Shown piece by piece: positions 22,008 through 32,164 of a stretch of DNA of 64,000 bases. The stretch's first letter is position 1. Each line of letters begins with the position of its first letter. The translations under genes were made by a program, and so were the position numbers. The notes under the pieces were generated by a model, which had not been told where the DNA came from, ran no database searches, and worked only from the letters and a program-made list of their open reading frames with translations. Source of the DNA: Lojkania enalia (taxonomy: Eukaryota; Ascomycota; Dothideomycetes; Pleosporales); NCBI GenBank assembly GCA_010094045.1, contig ML986635.1, positions 35,071 to 99,070 of the forward strand, written 5' to 3'.

Positions 22008-24138
22008 TTATTTAGCGGTGTATTCCGGTTCATTGCACCCGCCACGATTAACAGAAACCCAGTCGACAAGTGCTTTGAGCTCCTTCACATGCTTCTTACT
22101 AGAGAGTGTTTCGGCATGGTCAACACCAAGCTTCTTCATTCGTATATCTAGGACCTCTTGAGCGACATTGAGAGACTCTTCAAATCTTTGCTGCCATTGG
22201 AGAACAACAGACAAGTGCTCTAGGACTCTTACCGTTCCTGGGCGCATTCCCCGAGTCCCTTTGTTCATCCTACAAAGGCACTTTCGAAGAACATCTTCGG
22301 CATCTCGATAACGAGACATATCGTGAAGTATGCAAGCAATGATCTGATAAGCCTGCAAAGTGTTGTCATGATCCCGGCCAAGTGAGGCCTCGAACATGGT
22401 TGCCGCATTTCGGAGGAGTATCTCCGATTCCTTCGATCGTCCTTGACAATGGAGAATGATACCTAAGTTACTCATGCTTTTGAGAGATTCTGGATGCTCA
22501 GCTCCAAGAACTTGCCGCCAACCAGCGAGACAGACGTGTTGTATGGCCTCGGCTTCTTCGAAACGACCAAGTAGTTGTATTGACAAGCTCAACTTAGATA
22601 AATTAGCCAGATTAGATGGGCGACTTAATAAATCACTGCATAGTGGACCACCGAACAGAGAAGGCGGTATCGAATACGATCCAAGTGCTTCAGTATGACT
22701 AGGCAGTTTTCCGATGATGGCCGAGATTCCAAAGACTTCAATGGCTTCGTCATCAACCTGCTCCACGAAGGTTTTGCGCGTCCGAAGCACATCTTTAGTA
22801 AGTCTCGACGCCTCTTCATTATTCCCAGTACAATATTCCGCAATGGCCAATCTTCCCCAAAGAGCACTTGCTGCAATAATACTGGAAGAGAAGAAGGCTG
22901 GGCCCCAACTGAGAATCTTCTGTACGAATACTGTCGCTTCTCTATAAGAGCCGACTTGGGTAAGAGTGTGGGCGGCACGGGATGCTAAGGATACGACAAT
23001 TCCTAAAGCATCATCATCCAACTGGTCTTCAGGGCAATGTTTCGTAATAAAATCTATCAAGGAAACAACATGTAAAGCGTAACAGTGAGAATTTTTGAAT
23101 ACTCCAGATTCATCCGACTCAGAAGTGAAGGTTAAGTCGATAACGCGTAGAATGAGCTTCGCGTGTTGATGCAGGATTGGCATCAATAAAAGTTCCTTCC
23201 TGACAAGTTCAGAAACGAGTGGATTAGAATCGAAGAAAGTATTAGAAGTTCTAGGGATAATCAATTGCTGCGCTTCAAGAAGTGAAAAAGCTTCCAGATA
23301 TCTATCTTTCTCAGGAAGGTTTGCAATCAATGTCTTTGGTATGTTCCGAGAATTTAAACATGATACGATTGCAAGTAAGTTCGCCGCATAATGCCTTTGA
23401 GGGACTGGAATTGATGAGAGAAATTGGGAAGTCGTGTTCTCCCTCCAGCTATTGGCTTCCATACCATGTTGACTAACTTGATTACGAAGGGGCAATCTTG
23501 ACTGTCGATTCTAGCAAGGTATTGTCAGTCAGCTCTAGTCAAGCCTTGTGTTCTATCAAATAGATGTAACGCAACAATTTCAACATAACTTACAGGATCG
23601 AGATGATGTGTAGCCGTTTGGTAGTCAAGCGGTACAACAGAACCGTATCGTCGCACCTCCGCGGTATAGGTCGGGGGTTTGCTATTAACATTACACTCAA
23701 CTCGCCATCACAGCAAATCTAAGAGGAGAAAAGGGCATACGGGCATTGTTTCATATCTTCAGTGAGCTGCGCGATTGTCCGAAGACTCTTGACTATATCA
23801 TTCTTCATTTGTAGCGTTCGCCATGCATTCATCCATTTCCTAGTTCTGCTTTGAGTGGTGAAATCCATCACGGATTCTATTGTAACCTTTACGTTGTTAA
23901 TCTCGACCCTACACCTTTCCATTGTCTTTTGAATATATGCATCGTGGAGAGAATGATAGTTCTCGAACTGCGTCAGAAAGCTATCAAAATTCTGGACCCG
24001 CTCGTTCCATTGTTCGACTAAGATGGGTGACTTTCTGAATATGGTAATGATACGTGAAATTCCGCAAATACATTGGAAAATGTACTTGAGTAGTTGGGTT
24101 AGTGCGGCTATCAAGCCGATTGCACTGGAAAAGTGCAT
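22008..24138 (-). CDS. STAND/NLR-like protein: helical N-terminal domain fused to TPRs, no visible NB-ARC
   Basis: Three exons join in phase: 23741-24138, 23594-23681 and 22008-23510. The introns are 59 bp (gtatgc...taatag) and 83 bp (gtaagt...ttgctag). The product is about 662 residues. Residues 1-132 begin with a hydrophobic helix (SAIGLIAALTQLLKYIFQCI) and continue as amphipathic helices, resembling the helical N-terminal domains of fungal NLR-like (STAND) proteins. About 30 linker residues follow. Then comes a segment like the winged-helix part after NB-ARC modules (LLAIVSCLNSRNIPKTLI). The C-terminal half carries TPR units of the kinesin-light-chain type (LGAEHPESLKSMSNLGIIL, LGRDHDNTLQAYQIIACIL, LGVDHAETLSSKKHV). 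No P-loop or Walker B is visible. It may be a degenerate receptor or a partner protein; the splice model is inferred. Confidence 0.65.
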
Positions 24139-24475
24139 TGTGCTAACAACAGAAGGACGAAGTGGATAGCCTTTCCGGGAATCTTATGAAGTTTGAGAGG
24201 CATTTGAAGAGATTTCGCTCATGCAGGTAATGGCCAATAAAAGTATACAAGCCAAGCAAAACCTGTTGTACCACCACAAGGCTGAACCAGGGCAGAATCA
24301 ATTGCCAGGACGACTATTAATGCGATCTTATTGTATTCCTAACTTCGAGGCGACATTGCCCTGTAGAATCTGCCTATAATCGCCTTTTCTTGAGAGGTAG
24401 AGATTTGTGTACTATTGTAAATTAAGAATAGGTTATTTTACCTTTTTGCGTAACCCTACCCGTTGTCTTAGGGGG
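24139..24475. other. Intergenic spacer
   Basis: Holds the 5' flank of the STAND-like gene and the 3' flank of the first DUF6590 gene. No other feature is seen. Confidence 0.5.
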
Positions 24476-25217
24476 TTAGGCATTATCAACCCTGAGTGCG
24501 CCTGAAAAATATCCTTCCAGTCTCTTGAGTGATTCCGCCAACAGCCGGCCAACGTTGCGCACTTTTATATGATGTTTTATGCTGCAGACATCCCCAAAAT
24601 TGACCCGAGACAGACCGTTTTTAGGGATAGTCGGGTCCTCAGCTTTCATATAAAGGGGTTCATGTTCCGATTGCTCGCCTTCGTATAATTCTACTTCAGT
24701 CCCAATGGGGATTAAAGGTGCATGCTCCTGAGCTGATATACCAGCTTTAGTAGTTGCTTTGCCGCCGTATGTGTGAATCGGTAGGCATAGGCAGTGGGAG
24801 GACTTTGGTCGAATAACGACAAACCGGCGTATTTTCCAATAAATTGTCCTTTCAGTTTCCGGATTGCCTGCAAGTTCAGGCCATAAAACCATAAATATGC
24901 GCCCGCGCTTGAAATAAGCCCGAGGCCTATGAACTGGTTGAAACCCTAGTTACCAAAACAGTTAGAATAGCTAGTAAAGCACGACAGGAAATCTAACCAG
25001 AATGGAGCCTTCCGGGAACCTCCGTTATCATGACATATTCTGTTTCATCCGTTCGAAATGTGTGCCGACGGGGAGAAATCAATTGTGATTCCTGAAACGG
25101 GAGCAGAGTCTCAGACGATTTAGAATGCCATGGAGCATTTTCCTGCATCGGTTCGATGAGCCTGTTTTCTTCGATATGAACCTTATCATCCGTATCTCCG
25201 GGATTAGTAGAATTCAT
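24476..25217 (-). CDS. DUF6590-domain protein, copy 1
   Basis: Exons 24998-25217 and 24476-24945 join in phase across a 52-bp intron (gttaga...taactag), giving about 229 residues. The N-terminal ~75 residues are polar and probably disordered. The rest is a DUF6590-type domain of unknown function. It starts with YFKRGRIFMVLW, has a central RRFVVIRPKSSHCLCLPIHTYGG and ends with NFGDVCSIKHHIKVRNVG. The domain is widespread in filamentous ascomycetes. No catalytic residues are known. The ATG at 25217 is preferred over the longer open frame, which has no upstream ATG. A second gene with the same domain lies about 70 bp upstream on the same strand. Confidence 0.75.
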
Positions 25218-25287
25218 GAGCGCTTCCTTCGGGCTAGATCGCAAGCGTTACCTATTATCCATTCTATTGCGCAGCCGAGAAAGTTTC

Positions 25288-25992
25288 TCACCTATTTATA
25301 TCCCTTGGTGCTTTCACATAGTCGCCAAGCTCCCGTATGGCATGCTTCCCAACATATGGAGCTACCCTCGAGCAACTACCAGGACAATCCATTCCCATTT
25401 CTTCCCGCCAATATCTGACCAACAGAGGTATATGTTCTTCAGACACATGCCCAATATCTTTCGCCTTAACGTTGTATTGTATAGCCTGTCCTCTACCAAA
25501 CCGGATTCGCGACGTGTGGTCGAGAATTTTGCGGTCGGACGCGGCTGGTACGATCTCGATTGGTTCTTTTTGTAACGATTTCTCGCCGGGAAGGAGGGTA
25601 GGGACATCGCCCCGTAGGTACATTATGGAATGTTCTTGAGGATCGCATCCACTTTTAAGAGTCCCTTGTCCCCCATATGTCAGGACTGGACTGTAGGAGT
25701 TAGCCCCAACTTTAGATTTGAGAATGTAGGATGGATAGAGCACTCACCATGCATAGCAAAAGCCCCTTGCATTCTGCACGCATACGAAGCGTGCTATAGT
25801 TGAATACACTTTCTCTCCAAATAGAACAGAGAAGACGTTGGCAGGATCTCTTTTCTCGAAGTTTCCGCTTCCGTCGGTAGATAAAATTGAGAAAACCTGC
25901 ATTAAATATCAATAATAGTCCCTACAAAGCGTCTTCGAGAACCCCACCCTGCCAATAGTAAAGAACTTGACATTTCTTACGGCATAACCCAT
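25288..25992 (-). CDS. DUF6590-domain protein, copy 2
   Basis: Exons 25948-25992, 25748-25896 and 25288-25690 join in phase across 51- and 57-bp introns, giving about 198 residues from the ATG at 25992. The domain signature mirrors the neighbour: FFTIGRVFSIL, RFVCVQNARGFCYACPVLTYGGQGT, QEHSIMYLRG, RIRFGRGQAIQYNVKAKDIG. An upstream ATG at 26146 opens 45 codons that can be joined by a 46-bp intron to a micro-exon beginning at 25965, which would give a longer N-terminus. The sequence does not decide between them. The pair is probably a tandem duplication that has diverged strongly. Confidence 0.65.
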
Positions 25993-26146
25993 ACTAATGT
26001 TAGTCGGGTACTGGTTGCTGGAGAGTGGGTATACTTGGATCCAGTCCCTGTCCTTCATTTCGGTCTTGTTTGCCAACTGATGCGTCAGCTACATTGTCAG
26101 GGATCCAGAGTGATGATATCGGGGTTCTCGAAGATGGAGCGTCCAT

Positions 26147-28266
26147 CAGGATGGTGGGTATTGTCTTATGTTAGAAGATGAAACGATGAGAAAGAGCTGA
26201 GAAGCTATACTCCACCCCTTATCGGAGAGACACCACACAAATTGCGTGTAACCGACCCAAAGGTTTATAAATTTCGAAAGTTTTGATGGAAGACCCTTTT
26301 CTTTTTAGCAAGCAACTAGCAAGAGAAGCTAGCGTTTTAAACGACTGCTTGACTAAGTAGGACCCCCTGAAGGTAATAGAAGTGTTCGAAACTAAGCCAA
26401 AGAATTGTTATCTCAATTGCTCATCGGAGCCAAGAACATCTTGCAGTTGCTGTCGCACAAATGTAGAATAAATTACGTCTAGCTATCTTATTGGGAATAG
26501 ACAACAGGCACGCAGTAACTTTGTATAGCGAAGCCGCTATTAATGCACAATTTGAAATGCTGATTAAATATAGCATCGTGGTAGATGGCTCTATCACCTT
26601 ATAGTGGACATTCTTCAGCAGCTGTTCCCCACTTTTACTAGCGCACCTATCTTGGAAAGGGTTGAGTGGCTACATAGGTTACAATGTTCACACCTATAAG
26701 AAAATTTTGGAAGACAGTTCATGGATATTAATGTAATGTTCTGAATACTATGGTTTACTCCTCTAATACACCTCCTTGATCCTTTTATTAGGCTGCTCTA
26801 CTACTCTTATCCTATATTTTATCAAATATAGAATAATTTTTCCGTATAGCGATATTCTAGAAAGATACTATAAACTTTAGAATTATAATCTTTTAGTTAG
26901 ACTTATAGGATCTAAAATGTTTCTGTATTTATAATAGCTCTCTTAAAACTAAAAACTTCAACAATTCATAAAACTACTGGAAGAAATCTTTCCAGATTAA
27001 CATGTGAGATATTTATAAAGTCTACGAAACGTAATTGAATTATGTCAACGCATCGATGAGCACGAACTCCTAATTTAGGACCTCCCCCGGGGAAAGGGAG
27101 GGTGTGCATAAAGGGTGCCAACGATAGAGATGCTGAATTCCTTACGGTTTGGCGTCTCCCAACGAGTGGAGCAACGGAAAAATGATTAATTCTAAGTTCG
27201 TTACCACCAACCGCCGTGCACTGTGATTCTAAAGAGCGATTATAAATATCGCATAGAATTGCATCATCTCCTCGACAATAATGTTGACGTAGCGCATCGC
27301 AGTCCACCCATGATTGAGTTAGTGTTTGTGCGAGCCATCGTCTATTCCACCGTTCCGGACTTCCCTGCATCCATACAGGAGCTAGCTCTTGGGCGACTCC
27401 GCTCTCCTTGCATCTATGGCGATATTATTGCCGCAACTACTTACCGCTCATTGTGCAGCCATCCCACTTATGACGTATTTCTTCACTACGAATCATAGCG
27501 AGTAGATAGACAAATACCTCGTATTTACACGAAGCTCATATGACTTGCAGTTCACGCTCTCTTTGGTAGTTCCACTATTATAATCTAGCTAGGGACCAGA
27601 GAGTAAAAAGCCATTGGTAGGTTTCAATAGAGAATCGATAAGAGTTGAGGGCAGATGATGTGCTTGAAGGAATGGAAATTGAAGACAAGTGGCAGCCCCA
27701 CCCTTTCCCCAAGCGTACAAACAAGCGTGATAAGCGCACCCTATGTGATCATCACACATATTGTTGCGGATACGAGTTAAGCGCACTAAGCCGATTTAGC
27801 TATCTATATCCGAAGAGTCTTCCCTTGACTAGTCTGTTTTGGGCAAATTAAGATGATACTTGGTGATTGCCTGATGGTCCTCCAATGAGTTTATGTCAAC
27901 GTCACAATCTACCGAACATTTCTATTGAAAATATTCAGTTGAGTCAACAAAAATTTTAGCTCTGATGATATAATTGTCTACAACAATCTCTTTAGAGAAT
28001 TGCTTTTTAGGTAATAATGAAACTTCGATATAAAGATACAACGAAGAGAATAATGAATGGGTTCGGTTTGTGTAGAGAAGAAGAGACGTTGAAAAGCGCC
28101 ACAAAACTGGAATTATTTGGCCTTCCGTGACCTTATGAATATACATTCCTCGCAGGCTTTCTTGCTTGAAAAGAGAGTTACAGTGATGAAACAGCAAAGA
28201 TGAGATGTATTATGACGTCAATTGAAGTCCATAAGTCGCAATGCTAGCTCTTCAAATACTTGACTC
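26147..28266. other. Gene-poor region, no supported gene
   Basis: Contains the upstream flank of DUF6590 copy 2. The interval 26750-26960 is AT-rich with TpA-rich, RIP-like composition, perhaps a small transposon remnant. A 134-codon frame at 26966-27370 (-) has no recognisable domain. Confidence 0.45.
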
Positions 28267-28674
28267 TTATTTGAAAGGCTGGATCGGTGGTCGAGGCGGC
28301 GGGTTGTTTGGTGGAGGAGGGTTCGATGGGTTAGGGTCTGATCGGTCAGGATTCACAGGCGAAGAATTACTGGGTTGTTGAAACCTGGACTGTTCTTTGC
28401 TTGTGATTTGGGACGACTTCATGTGCATCCCGTTTTCATATGAATTAATGTTCGCAACGCAGCGGGTGAATAGGTGAATATGCGAATGCTGGAAAATCCC
28501 GGCGCGGTACCAAGGATCTCTATATAGGTCAACGTGATAACTGACAACATTTCTTTTATACATGTGACACATTCCCACACTGTTCATGGGGGCTTTGAGA
28601 AAGCCAGCATCAACACGCATTCCGAGGAAGTAGTTGAAAGTGTTCGGTATGCTACCAACAACCACAACTTGCAA
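28267..28674 (-). CDS. Doubtful hypothetical frame with proline-rich C-terminus
   Basis: Not recognised. The open frame starts with a non-ATG codon in this window, so it would have to be a downstream exon. It reads QLQVVVVGSIPNTFNYFLG at its start and ends in an Asn/Pro-rich tail (NPPPPNNPPPRPP). A possible first exon lies at 28747-28896 (-), beginning MKLDLSPNVTLP, but I could not find a donor/acceptor pair in the right phase. It may be a pseudogene. Confidence 0.25.
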   Translation of the reverse strand: MQVVVVGSIPNTFNYFLGMRVDAGFLKAPMNSVGMCHMYKRNVVSYHVDLYRDPWYRAGIFQHSHIHLFTRCVANINSYENGMHMKSSQITSKEQSRFQQPSNSSPVNPDRSDPNPSNPPPPNNPPPRPPIQPFK

Positions 28675-30138
28675 TTGAACAATGTGATCTTTGGGTTTTT
28701 GATGGGAATTCTTAAAAATAAGGCCAATTGCATCTTCTATCCGCGGTCACCATTTAGGTAACAGCATGAAAGGAGGGGTTTCGAGTATACCTGGATGATT
28801 TAGAGCTTCGAGCGCCCCTAAGAGATCCCCCGCCTCTATTTGATTCTCCGTTGGCTTCATCGGCAACGTAACGTTGGGGCTCAAATCCAGCTTCATAGTG
28901 CTATATTTCTTAGTATATATTATGGCAAAAAAAAAAAAAAAAAACACCCACAAGGGAGCCAATGTTTTGTGTTGACCTTCACATAGCTCGCTACCTTTTG
29001 CATCCGCCATGGCGTTAATGTTAGCCATTATCATATTAGCTTGCCTGGTTCGGTTCGAAGAGAGGCAGTGCAGCCAAATAGTAGGAGAGGGAGAGGAAGA
29101 AGAACGGTGTAGACTGTAGTGCCTTGGTACCAGAGAAATGAACTGAACCTATCGTACCTAATCTCACTACCGTCTGACGGGAACGGAAGACGTACTACAA
29201 TACTAACGAAGTTCGGCATAACTAACATAGAGGAAGTAGTAGATGCAATGGCTCGGCCTCTCAACTTCAAGGTGTTTGAGTGCACAACATCTTAACAAAG
29301 TTTCAATATGTTTGCGTAGCATCGCTTAGTGGTCATGGGCAACCTAATCCAAAGTCAAAGGTTGAGGAAAGCTGTGTTACCTGATACCACCCCTACTAGT
29401 ACTTTTGTAGTTAATTCTTGCGAGTCAAGTACCACGAGCGCTTGGATCACCCTGGCTTTTATCTGGAGATCAAAAACACCCTTTGAGTGAGAAGTAGGTC
29501 AAAAGATATTATATACCTGATTCCTAGTGAAGGAGAATGTTGAATTAGCGACGGATGATATAAATTGGTCGATCGCGTCTTGGGTTTCTTCTACTAAATG
29601 CGAAGTCGTGCTGGTTTGTGTGGCCTTGGCTGCCGGCAACACTGGCGGACGTGAGACCACGTTTTCGGCAAATCGTCCTCCGTAGTCCGGTCCGGAAAAA
29701 GGCGGCCTAGCTACTTGGCGGAGAAAAGAAAAAAGGAAAACTGCTAGCCAATCACAATCGGCCGATAGAGGGCGTTTCTCAGAGTGAAGATTTGATGAAG
29801 CTAACACTTGCCCGTGGTACGCCTTACGATCGTGGAACAATAAGCAGTGCATGCACCTAAGGCTACAAACACAAATCACAATCACTATCAAGGGAGAATT
29901 CAGAAAGCACTAGCAGCTGAGAAATTCCTGTTCAAGAGCACCGGTTGTCTGTTGCGCACTTGGTCCAAAATTCATCGTGCATAGATGCACATGTGAAATA
30001 TATGAAGGAATTCTTCGTTTAGATTTATTTCTAGTAAGCTTTAGCGTCTAAATGTATGATATATAAAAGATTGAACACCCCTTCCGCCATAACATTTCCA
30101 TCTATGCCTTATCATCCCACCACTTACTCTATTTCTAT
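28675..30138. other. Intergenic region, no supported gene
   Basis: Only short frames are seen. An adenine run at 28925-28942 is a simple repeat. The right end is the 3' flank of the sugar transporter. Confidence 0.5.
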
Positions 30139-32164
30139 CTACGCCTCTTCCTTCTTAGCCGTCAAACCATCCTCGCTTCCATCGCGGACCTTGTCACCCT
30201 GTTCCTCCGCCCTTACTCCACCCGTATTATTTTGCTGAATTGCAAGTTCTGGATTCGTTTGTTCGAGTCTGTGTCTCATCTTCTCATCCATCTGATCCAG
30301 GTCTGGCACAACCCATTTCGCGCTCTTCCACGGCTTCACGCCCATTAGGTACATGGTATCGATTTCCTCAAGAGTACGTCCCTGACCTTCGATGACGAAG
30401 AAGTACACACCAATACCGGCTAAAATATTGCACCCGGCAAAGACATATCCGTATCGGAAATCTATCGCGCTAGTGATAAACGGCGTGAAGAATGCAAGCA
30501 AGAAGTTCCAGAGCCAGTTACTCGCAGTGCTAAGTGCCATAGCCTTCGCCCTATATCTCGATGGGTATAATTCACCACAAATGGTCCAGATCATAGGGCC
30601 CCATGTTGTTGCAAAGCCGAAGATGAAGAAGCAAGCGAAACAAATCATGGCGACGGAGGCGTGAGGTGTATTTTCTGGGTCATCGCGGTCTAAAACGAAG
30701 TGGCCGACAGATGCAAAAATCATGAAGCAGATGAACATCCAAATTGAGCCAGCGATGAGAGATTTGCGGCGGCCGTAGTGCTCGACTATGTAAAGGCCGT
30801 AGAAGGTTACCCCGAAGTTGATACCATTCTGAAGGATATTAATGGTGCTTAGGAGAACAATTTGAGGGCGCTTACCAAAATCATTTGGGTGACAAATGAG
30901 TTCTTGATGCCAGTACCCGCAAAGATGGTTGTGCCGTAATAGAAGAAGTAGTTGGCACTATCTTGGCATTAGCATTAGACTCCTTTACCAGGCCCTATTC
31001 CGTAAAAGGCTTACCCAGTAAGTTGCTGGAACATCTGCAGACCCATTCCTAGAATGAGGCGGTATGCCATTTTGGGCGCCTTCCACATGTTTAGCCATTC
31101 CCTAATCGCACTTTCTGTCCTACTCTCGGCTTCCATCTTTAGTCTAATTTCTTCCAGCTCCATGTGTAGGGCATAATGGTTCTCCGGCACGCCATATACT
31201 TTCATCATCGTTGCCTTCGCCTTGTCGACCTTGCCGCGCCTGTAGTTGAATCGTGGGGTTTCAGAGAAGAACAGAATACCGATAGCAAGTATTGTAGAGA
31301 ATACGAGGGACAAGCCCATTGTGATCTGCCAGCTAGCTGCTTTTCCGGCCTGGTGGCGCTCCGCAGCATAGTTGAATACAGCAGCCAGGAAAATACCAAA
31401 GGTGATCATTAGCTGGTAAGTAGCGATGAGCGCTCCTCGAGTATGACGTGGAGCGGTCTCAGCTTGGTACATAGGGACCAGTAGACTGAGGGCACCAACT
31501 CCAAAACCTGCAACAAGACGGCCCAACATGACCTATTGAATTGATTAAGTATTAGGTTCAAGGGAACATCCGCTATCAGAAAAGGCAATGAAGGGAGATC
31601 TACCTGATACCATTTATCCGTGGCCGAAATTTGAACGATTATGCCAACGCTGAAAATTACACACCAAAAGATGATGCTCATTTTGCGCCCGATCCAATCT
31701 GCAATGGGAGCACCCACGAGCGCGCCAATAAGTGTGCCAATTGACAACTGAATTTCTTCAATTAGAAGAGTTATTGGTGATGCGAACGTTAAACTTACAA
31801 GAGCGACGATAAGTCCCGACCGCACGTTCGAGAAATATGGTGTCCCATCGTCATGACGTTGCCCAAAACGTCTAAGAAAGTCTTCCATCTCCAAGAAGCC
31901 TGAAATTTGGCCAGTGTCGTAGCCGAAGACAAATCCACCTATTGTACCAAGTCAATACTGTTAATTGCTGGATTAGGCAAAGAAGCCTAGAATGAGAGGT
32001 TTAATATTCATACCCATCGATACTAGTACACCCATTGACAATGTAGCCATTGTCAAGCGAGGCAGCGGCGTATTATCGAATCCTACATGTTCGCCTACCC
32101 AACGGGAAGAATGCTCAACCGGGTTACGACGTTTCCACTCCCTAATGGGATTAGAGAATTTCAT
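30139..32164 (-). CDS. MFS sugar (hexose) transporter
   Basis: Six exons join in phase: 32014-32164, 31799-31938, 31604-31747, 31015-31532, 30876-30957 and 30139-30828, all with GT-AG introns of 47-75 bp. The product is about 574 residues, typical of fungal sugar porters. Seen motifs are GGFVFGYDTGQISG in TM1, the loop DWIGRK between TM2 and TM3, GRLVAGFGVGALSLLVPMYQAE, SETPR after TM6, the QQLTGANYFFYYGT region of TM7, YGRRKS, and a C-terminal GQGRTLEEID where PETKG-R/L-TLEE is usual. Twelve membrane helices are expected in the plasma membrane, moving hexose with protons. The substrate cannot be fixed from sequence. The cytosolic tail is long and charged. Confidence 0.9.

Noticed and set aside
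26966..27370. 134-codon minus-strand frame
   Set aside because: No domain or intron signals. It lies in gene-poor DNA next to an AT-rich remnant.
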